Shown: piece after piece, positions 21,496 to 32,394 of the stretch
Layout of the letters: each line of letters opens with the position of its first letter
How positions within the stretch are numbered: position 1 is the first letter of the stretch
DNA from: Angiostrongylus vasorum
Lineage: Eukaryota > Nematoda > Chromadorea > Rhabditida > Metastrongylidae
Direction of reading: 5' to 3'
Length of the DNA stretch: 64,000 nucleotides
Assembly: GCA_018806985.1 (NCBI GenBank)
Contig: JADANN010000401.1
Span: forward strand, 248,001-312,000
Notes under the pieces: model-generated
Seen by the model: the letters and a program-made list of their open reading frames with translations, nothing else
Told to the model about the DNA's origin: nothing
The model's database searches: none
Program-made: the position numbers and the translations under genes

Positions 21496-21499
21496 TAAC

Positions 21500-21790
21500 A
21501 GGACGCTTGTGGCGCAGTGGCTGGAAGCACCACTGCGATACACACGTGGAATCTCTGCGCCCATGGCCCATCAAGCCCTCCATCCCTCTGATGTCGGCAA
21601 ATTGGTACCAGACTTGTCTGGAAGGATAGCAGCACTGGGCCGATACATCGGTAGGCCACCCCCGAGTCATTGTAAAGGCCAGAAATGCATTCAATCACCT
21701 CCAAACAGTGCTTAGTGCTTAATGAAGTCGAATGCACGGCGCATTCCTCAGGTACTGGTCAACGCCGAGAGCTTTATCCTTTTTTTTATT
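21500..21790 (+). repeat. SINE family 1 copy
   Basis: Head ACGCTTGTGGCGCAGTGG; body with GGTACCAGACTTGTCTGGAAGGATAGCAGCACTGG; tail GAGAGCTTTATCC. Confidence 0.8.
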
Positions 21791-22233
21791 TTATAGTGGA
21801 TGATAGCTGTCGTATAGATGTGTCTATGTAAAGAATACTGAAATGGAAACACATATGTTTCAAAAAACTTCGAAATGCTGCCAGTAATGCATGTATAATG
21901 GACCATAATAACATTTGTTAAATGGCGCCATAAATGTCATTCATATGAATACAACGACATAGCAAAGTTTTTTGCTGCAATCCATTCATGATTACAACTC
22001 ACAAAGTCCTCTAGCTATTGAGAAATTACTATTTGTTTTCAAAAAAATCAGCAAGTCCATAAAGGCTGGAAATTGGACGTCGTCCATTCCCCACAAACAA
22101 GAGATTGAGCGTCGCCGCGAGAGCATTAACCAAGGAAACAGAGCTTAGTTTGATCACATGTTGGTGCTATGTTTTTCTTCAAGAGCTCTTTTTTCCACTT
22201 TATCGACTGTACAAATAACACAATATAACTCTG

Positions 22234-22515
22234 AAGGGGCGCACAAGGCGCAGTGGTCGGAGGCGCCCTGCGAAGCAAATGGGATCGATTCCCGCGTCCT
22301 GGTACACTAAGCCTTCCGTTTCTTCGGGGTCGGCAAATTGGTACCAGACTTGTCTGGGAGTATAGCAGCACCGGCTTTATAAATCGCTAGGCCACCGCGA
22401 GTCATTGTAAAGGCCAGATATGCATTCAATCACCTCCAAACGATGCTTAATGAACTCGAATGCATGGCGCATCTCTAAGCGATTGGTCAACGGCGAGAGT
22501 TTTATCCTTTATCCT
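22234..22515 (+). repeat. SINE family 1 copy
   Basis: Head GCACAAGGCGCAGTGGTCGGAGGCGCC, then AAATGGGATCGATTCCCGCG as the B-box-like part; intact body and tail. Confidence 0.8.
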
Positions 22516-22739
22516 TCTATATATAAAACAAATTGTAACACACTACATTGTGTAGAGTATGCAAATATGTCGCGAAAATATGCGATAAAAAAACATGTAT
22601 GGATATGATGTGAAGCTTAAAAATATAATAATGTGTGAAATATTCTAACATATAGAGATGTGGGAATTGACAAAGACAGCTGCGATGTTGCCGATCTTTC
22701 AGCCTTCATTTTCTGTTCATTATTTTTCATGGCTGCATC

Positions 22740-22960
22740 TGTGAGATAGAATCGTGATAATCTTGAGATATCAGCAAAAAATCGGAACCTCAACTGGCCT
22801 TCGAACCAACGACTACCCTTATCGGGCGGTCAATTGATATTCGTTGCAACATCAGACGGTCTTGCTTTGCATTTATCTCGGCCATTTTTCTAATCTGTCG
22901 GTGCTATCAGCAATCACCCGCCATCAGAACTGATCTGGGAAGCACAAGCTGATTGTGCGT
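22740..22960 (-). repeat. SINE family 3 diverged copy
   Basis: Recognised by GATATCAGCAAAA, a degraded head, and GCTATCAGCAATCACCCGCC with GATCTGGGAAGC. Confidence 0.5.
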
Positions 22961-23123
22961 TTGAGGCTCAGCGGAGGTTCTGAGTTTTGCTCATATATCA
23001 GCATCCTCTTTAAGATATCTCCGTTTATATTTGCATCCAACGTGTGCTCTTCGAAGACTTCGTAGACCTTTTGACAACGTCCTTGATCTTCTTTGTATTT
23101 GCTTAATCTCTCTCCAAAATTAG

Positions 23124-23395
23124 GCGCGTACGGCGCAATGGTTGGAGGCGCCACTGCGACACACACGTGGAATCGATCCCGGTGCTTATGGCCCACCAAG
23201 TCCCTCCATCCTTCCGGGGTTGGCAAATTGGTACCAGACTTGTCTGGGAGGATAGCAGTACTGGCTCGATACATCGGTAGGCCAAGGCAAGTCATTGTAA
23301 AGGCCAGATAGTCATTCAATCACCTCCAAAGATACTTAATGAAGTCGAATGCATGGTGCATCCCTCTGGGATTGATCAAGAGCTTTTTTTTAGAG
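23124..23395 (+). repeat. SINE family 1 copy
   Basis: Head GCGTACGGCGCAATGGTTGGAGGCGCC, B-box-like GAATCGATCCC, intact body, tail to GATTGATCAAGAGC. The 131-codon minus-strand frame over it is repeat-derived. Confidence 0.8.
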
Positions 23396-23930
23396 CTCTC
23401 CAAAAACCGTTGGGACAAAAGATTTTGTAGGTAATCTAGATGTTCTTCGTAGTCTTTGAGTATATTTGCTAAAACGGCATTATGAGCTGCAGATGAGGAA
23501 TGACGAACTATAAGATAGGATAAGATAAGATGTTAGATTGGTTAGTTTACAAGATATTTTTGCTGTTTTAAGTGAAGCATCGTAAAATGTACGAGATCTC
23601 TCAGACTGCTTTTTTAAGGTCTAGTGGAACGTTGTTACAGCAGAAACGTAAAACTGATGCTTCATCCACTCGATTGCGAGTTAAACCGCCTTCATTCTTT
23701 GTTTTTAAGAGGATAGAAAGAACTGTAAATGTTGATAGAGACAATAATCATATGTTTGATGTCAATAATCCGATGTTGATTCGTATTAAGACCGAAATGG
23801 TGGTGAATGCGAAATTCTAAACAGGTGCAGTGTTCATGCCACGTTAGTTTGAAAACCAGTGCGGGATTCCAATCTGCGTCTTTAAAGTAGCATATCTTAA
23901 CTCAGAATAAGCATTACTGCAATGGGGGAA
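23396..23930. other. no recognisable feature
   Basis: AT-rich. The 82-codon frame at 23572-23820 is not recognised and has no splice or start context. Confidence 0.4.
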
Positions 23931-23934
23931 CGAG

Positions 23935-24315
23935 TTTATTTTTTCCAGTTGTGTAAAGTTCTGGTGTTCTGGAGGCGATGAAGTCCGTGAGGGCAGTTTC
24001 GGCCACGACTTGGTTTCCGAAGCATTTTTCGCATGGAAGGTTGTCCAGATGCTTGAAGAAGTGGTATTCGGTAGGCTAGGGATCCAGCGATTATGTTCGA
24101 TGATTCAGGATTTCGTAGCCCAGCTCTCAATCTTTGCAACATCAGCTGTGCAACCTGTTTCCTCGAATTGACGTGGAGAACGATTAAATTTGTGCGGCAT
24201 CCATTTGTCGGGCTTGTTAGACTTTCCACTTAACTTTAGATGTTCCGATACAATTAGGATTCCGAAATCGAGTTCTTCTGCAAGTTTGCGAACAGTTGTG
24301 CGGGTATTTGCTTCA
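23935..24315 (-). pseudogene. mariner transposase remnant with internal deletion
   Basis: Minus-strand frames give TTVRKLAEELDFG (end of the DNA-binding region) and SGKSNKPDKWMPHKFN (the linker seen as KWVPHEL in mariners). Then, after a jump, they give the C-terminal YHFFKHLDN, ALTDFIASRTPELYTTG. The central catalytic D,D segments are gone, so this is an internally deleted, frameshifted remnant. It is not the same copy as the mariner at 38125-39377, from which it differs in length and content. No clear terminal inverted repeats were found. Confidence 0.7.
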
Positions 24316-24697
24316 GCAAATCTTTCGGTTCATCGTCATCAGTAGCAAGAGAATATCCGCCGCCATGCTCATCTCCATCGTCAAATTCGCCGCTACAAAA
24401 TTTTTAAACAAACGTTGGAACGAAGTATGTGGATCCGTCAACACTTCTTTATCCTCACACCTCACCATTATTTCGCCGATTGCGCTTCATACAGTCGAGT
24501 TTGAATCCGTAGAAGTAAAATCTGCCAAAATCACTGCTTTGAAATGGCATTTTCTAACTTGTAAAACTTGTAAAAAATACAATTTATGTTGTAAATCATT
24601 AATATCGAAAAAGGTTCATAAAATAAGTTTTAATTGATAAATAGTACAGTACTCGGAAAAAATATTGCTACGCCATTTACAAAGGAAACAAAATTCC

Positions 24698-25395
24698 CAA
24701 GATCGACTTTCTATTAACCTGGACATTGGATTATAAATATGTCCTCTTCTTTTTCAGCAGTCGCGTGGTTGTTATTCAGGACAAGTTTACTTCCTTACAA
24801 GAAGAACATATACAACACAACGGTAGCTGATGTTTCGGCAATATCGCCTGCTTCAAGGCCTGGAAGTGTACACTGATTTGTAATTTACTAGGTCAAACGC
24901 TCCAACAGCACAAACTGAAGGATTAAAACTTGAACGATAATTACAGGATCAACGGCTTCTCGAAAAACCCGTTTTTTACCTGCCTTCCACTGAGGAAGAA
25001 CAGCCGCTCGGAGTCGCATGTGGTAAATGACTGCACCACCCCACATCAAAAATCTATTCTGGGATACGGGCTAGATCACGTATTATCTCTGGGCATTCTT
25101 CCCTATTCATTCTGGGATTCTTGGCACTTATCAAAAAGCGTCGAAAAGTTTGCGCGTTGGTGTTTTGGGATCCTATGCAATTTATAACAACTAAACAACT
25201 TAAACAACCAACCATTAACCATACAACTTAAACCATTTGACCTTTCCAGGTTCTGAAGAAGGCGAAACCGCCGAAACGTCAGCAATTGTATCCCAATAAA
25301 TTCTATAATAACAACCCCCGTGTCTGCTTATTGAAGAAAAACATCGAATTATCAATCAATGCCGAGGTTAACAGAAAGTCGGTCTTGGGAATTGC
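24698..25395. mobile_element. foldback element with 35-bp terminal inverted repeats and hammerhead-like hairpins
   Basis: The two ends are inverted copies: ATTCCCAAGATCGACTTTCT at 24698 and AGAAAGTCGGTCTTGGGAAT near 25395, about 35 bp. Inside, 24829-24855 (minus) and 25253-25283 (plus) hold the hairpin. The plus copy reads CTGAAGA, a GGCG/CGCC stem with loop AAAC, then GAAACGTC, a perfect fit to the hammerhead core spelling. The middle shares CCTGCCTTCCACTGAGGAAG with the palindrome at 6778-7235. No transposase or polymerase is encoded, so it is non-autonomous. Confidence 0.75.
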
Positions 25396-25835
25396 TATGT
25401 GACTTCAAATGATTTTCGCACCACTCCTACCTAATTGTTCCTGTGTCATAGCGCTTCTTGCTTCTTTATATAATCATTTTAAAACACTAATAATGAAGAC
25501 CTGCTGATTGGAAGAAGGTATGGATAAGATTTAGCCTATGCTTCTTTCTTGCACTGGATTTTCCGCATATTTCCGCCTAGGGAATTTGGAAGACTCAAAA
25601 TCAGTGTTTTTTGTGGCAGATCTTTCGTTTCATGCAATAGCTTGTAGCTGGCTGTGAGCAACAGAGTCATAGAAATTCCTGTTAATTTCATAGCTTCTAT
25701 AGTTGGATTGATCTTGATGAGCTCAAATTTCTTACTCATACCTACACTCGTTTCATTGCTGGTACGTATAGCCCGGTGGAACTCCGCAGTACACACTGAA
25801 TCAGTATCTGGTTCGATCTCATTCACCTGGCCCAC
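25396..25835. other. no recognisable feature
   Basis: Two overlapping open frames on opposite strands (about 72 and 99 codons) are not recognised. Nothing supported. Confidence 0.4.
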
Positions 25836-25839
25836 AGAG

Positions 25840-26060
25840 CCTTTCGTCCCTCCTGGCTTAAATTGTTACTAAACTTGTCTGAAAGGACAGCAACAATACT
25901 CGATAGGTGGTGTACTGCAAGCGGTAGGTAGGAAGGCAACAGTAAGTAGGTAACCAATTGTATAGTTGAGATATGCATTTAGCTAATCCTAACGATGTTT
26001 GATAAAGACGAGTGCATGGCTCATCCGCCAGGAATTGATCAGAGGCCGAAAGTTTTGAAC
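25840..26060 (+). repeat. SINE family 1 diverged copy without head
   Basis: Retains ACTAAACTTGTCTGAAAGGA, AGATATGCATTTAGC and ATGTTTGATAAAGACGAGTG, with an insertion of GGTAGGTAGGAAGG-type sequence. Confidence 0.55.
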
Positions 26061-28600
26061 TTTCACCTAGATTCATTTTCTCTTTTCTAAATCCTATATC
26101 AAAAAAAATGTTCTTTTTGTGAAACAATGTCTTCGATTAGTCGATTGACTTGTCTTAACCGTTTCTCCTACCTCGCATGCCATATGAGGACGAAATTAGA
26201 TTGTAGTCTAGATGTAAATCTACCGGTATTCCAAACGCAGATGTGATCAACCATGAGCGTCAACGTCATCTCTGAAGATGAGTACCAGAGTACTGGTTTT
26301 ACCAATGTTTCTCGTACAACATAGTTTGATTTATATTAACTGTAACTAAGTATTAAGCAATGTGCTGACTGCACTACATATTCTAAACAATTTCATGACT
26401 CATTCAAAGAAGAGATCTACGATCTGGTGCGCTGGGCAGTGTGCCCAACTGGAGGACTTATTTTACACCTCCTAGCCTTCGATACGTACCACAGCACTAG
26501 TTCTTGAAAAAAATTTGGAGACGAAATGTATTTTCCGTGATCTCTGAACAATTCCCTGGATGCGAACGATTTTCATCTCTCTACTAACCTTTGGTGCTTT
26601 GGTGTTTCATCTAACAATGAGTTGAAGAAGACTGTTGTCCGCCTGTAGCTTTTTTAAAAGAATTTTGTTCATGGTAATGTTGAGTGCGGGCTGTGATTCC
26701 TTTGTTACCCTTTTTTTTTCACTTTTTTCTAGTCCTTTCAAATCTGTGCACAATCTTTTTTCACTTGTGTTAGGATTTCGCTTCACGACTCAATTTGCCC
26801 ATGAAACTGTAATAGATTTACCCCAATAAGTTCTTTCAACGACTTTTCATTACAAAATCCTCACCTGGATCGCAATACGTATTTCCTGTGTTACTACTGG
26901 TAGTACATCTACTTTACGCTCATACCAATGAACTTAGAATTACATTTTAGTAGGGTCGATATGGTATGTCTAATTCGCGAAACAGGTGAAAGCAACAGCA
27001 GGCTGGCCAAAGCAGGAAAATGTTTAATAAATGGAAGGTGCGCTTTCTGTGAGTGAAATTGTCCTCATCGTGGATCCGGTTCCGTGTCGCGACCATCTCG
27101 TTTCATCTTTCCATCGAAATTCAAAACAAGGGTGGATGTTTAATTCGGTGAAGGTAAATCTGTAGTCGTTCTTTCCACCAGTACTACTTTAACAAGGTTT
27201 TCACGGGAATACTGACTAAAGAATTTAGCGTGGTTATAAGCATAATGTTACTAGATGACACAAGGATTACCCAGTCATTTCGTATACATCTTCACCAAGA
27301 AGAAGTCAACAGTGATGAATTACAGGAATAGTCAAGAATGGAAACGATAGATAACGGGAAAGAAAGTGTATAAATACGTTTCAATTCGTTGACTTCCGTT
27401 GGTGAAATATCGATTTAGTTCTTTGCTCGACTCATCGTAGCATCCTATTTTCTCATATTTACTAACATATTTAGATGGATCTTGTCGTATGTCCTGTGGA
27501 CCAAAGCATTTCTTCTTTCTATTTCGTTGTCTTGTTTTCAACCGTCATCTTTTAAGTGGCCGAGTTCGTGTGTACCTTCCATTGTTCTATTTCTACAATG
27601 GCTACGGAATCTCTTGTCCAGTGTCCTCAATGTAATCTTGAACGTTGGTTGAGCATGGCTTTTCGTAGTACCTCAAGACAAAACACCAGCACCTCCAGTG
27701 GTCCACTAAAAGATGTCGTTGTAAAACAAATGAAGGTTTTCCGCCTTGAGATGCGGATATTTCTTGGGTGGTAGCGATTCCTCTGGCGATTCGGCGACTA
27801 ATTCCTGTCCTTAATTGGTCGTTTATCCAAGACCATGTAACATGCAGAATCGTTTTTTTATACTCATTTCTGTTAAAGTTTGCTAAACCGCTAAATGTTT
27901 GATGAGCTTCGAAAAAATGTATGGATAGTGATGATCAAGAGTTTGCAAGCCCAGGTTTAGGCAATTTGACATAGTTTTTGCGGTCAACCATCTTAGGGAT
28001 GGTACTGGTTCCAAAAATATTCGGCTTTGAATTTTTTATGAACTTTACTGTCAAGCGACCAGTAAAGGAGGACACTGATTTCCTTAACGGACAGTGGTTT
28101 TATGTTTCCTAGTTTCTTCTTGAGTGTTATCTGTGGAAGTAAGCGAAAACAGGTTGGCGTCCTCCGTTGTCGGCATCCCTATCCTCTGCTGTAAGTGAGA
28201 GCAACTGGATCTTGTTTGGCTGCTACACATCTGATCACTAGCCAGAAGCTTTGCGGTTACGCCATCTTTTCCGCTATTTATCTTAGTGGATGTTGTCGGG
28301 TTTTATGTATATCCAAAAAATGTTTTAAGAATTACAAGGTCCCTGAGGACACTAAAAGACCGCTTGTGGTTGTCTAATTTTTTAATAGACTACTTCTCAT
28401 GAGGTAATTGTAGTGCTCCTAATGCCATAATCATAAAAACATTTGACACTTTTTCTTCCTTACTTTTCTGGTGCTAGTAAGTAAGATCAATCAGGTTACT
28501 AACTTCGAATTGACGACAAATATTACGTACTTGTGAAAAACCATCGTCGTAGAGCGGTGGGTTTAATAACCTCTATTGTGGGCGCAAGACAGCAATTTTC
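26061..28600. other. long stretch with no supported feature
   Basis: About 2.5 kb. Open frames are short and unrecognised; the longest plausible ones (27556-27774 plus, 27332-27541 minus) have no family signature. No SINE or LINE copy was recognised. Confidence 0.45.
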
Positions 28601-28753
28601 CTCCCACGATGCCAGCAGCTACCTCTGATGAGGATCTGGAACTTCCCGGCCCGTCTATTTCAGAAACCTTCAGCACATAAATGAAGGGAAACGACAGGTC
28701 CTGTGCGAGCAGCTGAAACCACAGAAGAAACTAACCAGCTCAGCTGCAAAACG

Positions 28754-28963
28754 ATGAAGGAAACAGGCGAGATGCTGGGACCCAGAGGACATTCGAGGCT
28801 ATGCCTCATAATAATCACTTTTACCATTGCATTATTATCTCTTGTATTGTATTACCTGTCTTCGTACTATTCATCTAATGACGCGACGAAGGCCAACAAA
28901 ATCTCCACTGTTCCCATCTCGTTTCAGAGTTTCCTGTCCTGTTTTTCCGAAAGAATGAAATAG
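28754..28963 (+). CDS. candidate short membrane-anchored protein or first exon
   Basis: From the ATG at 28754 the frame encodes 69 aa with a strongly hydrophobic segment CLIIITFTIALLSLVLYYL after a basic HSR stretch, so a type II membrane anchor is likely if it is expressed. The sequence TTTCAG occurs near its end (28921-28926), but no donor site could be assigned. It resembles the N-terminal exon of a type II enzyme or transporter, but no following exon was found, so it may also be a chance frame. Confidence 0.25.
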   Translation: MKETGEMLGPRGHSRLCLIIITFTIALLSLVLYYLSSYYSSNDATKANKISTVPISFQSFLSCFSERMK

Positions 28964-28969
28964 CATCAT

Positions 28970-29290
28970 ATCATTTCACTTCTAGGATCTTCGTAGAGAG
29001 GTCTGACCATCTAGCCAATGTTTTGCCGTGCGCGTGACATTGAGACCCAGTTCCTGACGGCTCTTGTCCACCAGTTGTCGTTAAGATATATCAGTTGTCC
29101 GTTGTTAGCACGCACGATAACATTAAATGATTCTTCAGCTTGCTTGAGTATCATCCAGATTTCAGAGCTCTATATTAAGACAAGAAGGACCGTAGAAATC
29201 AAAAAATGCTTATAGAACTAGGTTTTATTAGACTTCTTCACGACGTTCTCGAGGGTCTTGTAAATTCCTCAAATGATTGCCTTCTTCCTA
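28970..29290 (-). repeat. probable RTE-like fragment, strongly decayed
   Basis: The plus-strand piece TCTTCGTAGAGAGGTCTGACCATCTAGCC matches the reverse of the RTE C-terminal RWS segment seen at 21170-21210. Beyond about 29030 the match fades. Confidence 0.35.
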
Positions 29291-29409
29291 CTCAGTTTTG
29301 CGCAAAGCCATTTATCATGTTGACTTATCGATTCAAATCCAGATAAATAGGACGTTCGAAGATTATATATGTTTGTTCTTATTTTTACATTTATTTTATT
29401 TTACACGAC

Positions 29410-29595
29410 CCGACACCACGACAGCACGAGTTATGCGGACGCCAGCACTCCTTTCATTCGATTCGTTTCCTCAAATCCATCATCCATGAAGGTAGAAGAA
29501 GGTTTTTGCGTGTGCGTTCAGCTGCTGCTTCGGATTTCTGGTCTTTATGAATATCGTTCAGTGCTAGTCGCGTCGGTTTTCCCATAAATGATAGG
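29410..29595 (-). repeat. SINE family 2 body fragment
   Basis: Shares GCGGACGCCAGCACTCCTTTC, TTCGTTTCCTCAAATCCATC and a GAAGG-containing centre with 19440-19560 and 60495-60610. Confidence 0.6.
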
Positions 29596-29654
29596 ACAGC
29601 CGTGCTATGTCGCCCGCAGACCTTCAGCAAAGGCTGTCCCAAGCTTTCTGGTTT

Positions 29655-29655
<1 letters not shown>

Positions 29656-29731
<76 letters not shown>
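29656..29731. repeat. TA dinucleotide microsatellite
   Basis: About 37 uninterrupted TA units follow GGTTTTG and end at TTCTTAAAG. The open frames of 102 and 127 codons with runs of Ile-Tyr that cross it are artefacts. Length is likely to be polymorphic. Confidence 0.95.
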
Positions 29732-29733
<2 letters not shown>

Positions 29734-29784
29734 TTAAAGATGTGTCTAAGAAATGAGGACATTGTCGTAGAAGTGTTTACTTGT

Positions 29785-29985
29785 TTATTTATTGTCTACC
29801 ACAATTTTCACGGCATTGGGCCTCTGGTCAGATCGAACGACGTTTTCCCTTTCCGGGAACTCACCCACTACGCACTGCGCCACGGAGGCCCTTGCTCTGC
29901 GTTTCTCTCAGGTAGTTTTATCTACGAGTGCCATCAGCAATCACCCGTCAACGGGATTGATCTAGGGAGCCTACGTCGGCATTGA
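29785..29985 (-). repeat. SINE family 3 copy
   Basis: Starts with TTATTTATTGTCTACCAC, has GGCCTCTGGTCAGATCGAACG and the tail ATCACCCGTCAACGGGATTGATC. The 29640-29785 gap is the TA repeat and flank. Confidence 0.65.
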
Positions 29986-29989
29986 ATCC

Positions 29990-30635
29990 TTTCGTAAAAA
30001 TGCTTCATCACGTTAGATACAATATTTTGGCTAATAAAAAAACATGACGAAAGTCAGATTTCAACGTTGGTGATACGCACCGTCAGAGAATGTTTGCTTC
30101 GAATGTTTAGCCATGCAAGTTTTGCGGCCCTCTCTCTGAATATGAGAAAACAACCTATGGGTAGATTATCATTCATTGCTGTACCTCATTTGAGGAATTT
30201 TTGAGCTACTAAGGCAGATGGCTACGTGGGGCCTCCGTAGATGGCAGATGAGGATTGAAGGCGGGCTGAAAACGAGTGCATACCTGATCTGAAAAGTACA
30301 CAGATTTAGAGATGTCTCTGCTGACTTGAGTTGTCTTATACCTTTCATATAGCTATAGATATTTTCATGCTAACGACTGAGGGCGTATTCAGATTCTTTG
30401 CTTCCTGCTAATTTGATGTGAACCGTGAAGTTAAGTGCATGAGAAATAAATGATTGACGATTTGGAATCTCATTTAGCAAATGAAAACGATATAGGGCTA
30501 GGCTCTAAAAAAAAGTGCTTGTAATGTCCTAGGAAATACAGAAGTTCTATGAGACGATTATGAGCAACAAAAGTTTGTTAACCAACTTCACAGTTTAAGA
30601 AAGTGAAACTATTTAAGATCTGCACCAAACCAACC
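29990..30635. other. no recognisable feature
   Basis: Nothing supported. Confidence 0.45.
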
Positions 30636-30639
30636 AAGG

Positions 30640-31010
30640 CCCTCATCTGTCATTGTCTCTACGTTCTTTTGTTCCGACAATGCTATCAGCAATCACCAAT
30701 AACGGGAATGATTTGTGGAGTAGCATTAGGCATTGAACCCAGTTAAACTAAAGCTGTAGTCGAAATCACAAGGTTAAACTTTTATCTACTGCCTATTCTT
30801 TTTCCATGGCAGTGTCATTCTCGTTGTCGGATGATTGCTAATAGCGTCGCTGGAGCAAAAAAAAATAGTGATATAAAATCAAAGCTAGGGCCTTGGTGGT
30901 ATAGCAGGTAACACGTGAACCCCGGTAAGGATAATCGTTGGTTCGAAGTCCATCTACGGTTCCTCGTTTTTCTCATTTCTCGGCGTCTTTGTGGTTGTAT
31001 CCAACGTTTT
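30640..31010. repeat. two SINE family 3 pieces in opposite orientation
   Basis: 30650-30830 carries the tail with TGCTATCAGCAATCACC and ACTGCC on the minus strand. 30890-31000 carries a plus-strand tRNA-like head GTGGTATAGCAGGTAACACG and ATCGTTGGTTCGAAGTCC, whose GGTTCGAAGTCC is close to a canonical B box. Confidence 0.6.
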
Positions 31011-31276
31011 ATTTGGAAGCTTAAACGTCCGAACGGTCCTTGTTAGTTTCTGAAGATTTTCGTAGAGAACTAGGTTTAGGTTATTAGTTTACGGGGATTC
31101 TATTCTTTATCCTTTCACCAACCAATGCAAATGTGGGCATTACGTGTTAAGGAGTTTGGTTTGAAATATTTACGGTTGCATTAGTTGTAGATCTCTGATA
31201 TTCTCCTTTTTTCTCTCCTGCTTCTTGATATTCCGGCAAGTTGTTTGGAATAATTGTAAAACTACTTCTATGTCGA

Positions 31277-31555
31277 AATGTGGCACATGTAGCACAGTGG
31301 TCGCTTTGCCACACACACGTGGAATCGATCCCCGCGTCCTATGCTCAGCAACCCTTCCATAGTTCTAGGGTCGGCAAAGTGGTACCACACTTGTCTGGGA
31401 GGATAGAAGCAATGGCTTGATGCATCGGTAGGCCACTGCGAGTCATTGTAAAGGCCAGATGTGCATTCAATCACCCCCCAACGACACTTAATAAAGTCGA
31501 ATGCACGGCGCATTCCTCAGGGGATTGATCAACGATGAGAGCTTTAACCCTTTTT
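31277..31555 (+). repeat. SINE family 1 copy
   Basis: Head GGCACATGTAGCACAGTGG, shortened in the middle of the tRNA-like part, then B-box-like GGAATCGATCCCCGCG and a normal body. Confidence 0.75.
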
Positions 31556-32370
31556 TTCATGTCGAAATGTCGATTTCTGAATTTTTGTCCTGAATTCCTA
31601 TTGAGTCTTGCTGGTTCCGAGACGTTCATCAAACTACTCAGCAAAGGTGGTAGATACAAACTGATATAATGTGCGTTATGGCGCTACTCAGTAGTGTTCG
31701 GTGATGGATAGCACTCAGTGGCTGAATTCTGTTGGCTCGATAAGCGGCAAACTAGAAACTTGCTTCGCGTGCTGCGCTTGGTCGACAAGAACTTCTGGTT
31801 TCTATGTGAATGTGCCATAAATGGTTAGTCGGTTGTAGCTCCAAAGAGTACTCGTAGAGCATGTATTTAACGTTTGCTATAGCAAAGAGGACAATAGGAA
31901 AATGAAAATAAGAGGGCAACTTGAACGTTTTTTTAATGTTAAGCTTTCTCTGACACAGTTTTCTAGAAATTCGTTGAAATGCCTCTTATATCATCAGACT
32001 ATCTTAACTAAAATCGGCTGTTCGAGACGTCAAAGTGTTTATTGGGACTAGCAAATAGTCGACGACACCGATTTCTTGGTGAATGTCTTCTGTGGTTCGT
32101 TTTCGTACGTCCTTTGTTTTTATTCTTTGTTGTGGTCATGCAGAGGTTCTGTTTTAAACTTATCATTCTTTGTGTTACAAAGGCATCGTTGTGTGCAAAT
32201 GGATCGGTAGAGCACTGATCGTTTTCAAATGCCGTTTTCGTTTATTTAGTTATAAATCCAAGAGCAAAGATTACGTGGGACCTTTTCTTTGCTTAATAAA
32301 GTTAGAAAAATACTACCCAAAACAGTAACTTCCAGGAAAAGCGACGGTGTGTCGGTACCACCACTTGGAG
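31556..32370. other. no recognisable feature
   Basis: Upstream of the proline-rich gene. Nothing supported. Confidence 0.45.
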
Positions 32371-32380
32371 ATTTTTCAGG
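32369..32380 (+). promoter_or_regulatory. probable trans-splice acceptor of the proline-rich gene
   Basis: GATTTTTCAG at 32370-32379 lies 15 nt before the ATG at 32395, with no matching upstream coding exon. This is the usual place for an SL1 acceptor. Confidence 0.5.
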
Positions 32381-32394
32381 AAGTGGATTCCTTC

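Noticed and set aside
29454..29985. Open frames with long Ile-Tyr runs
   Set aside because: Produced by the TA microsatellite.
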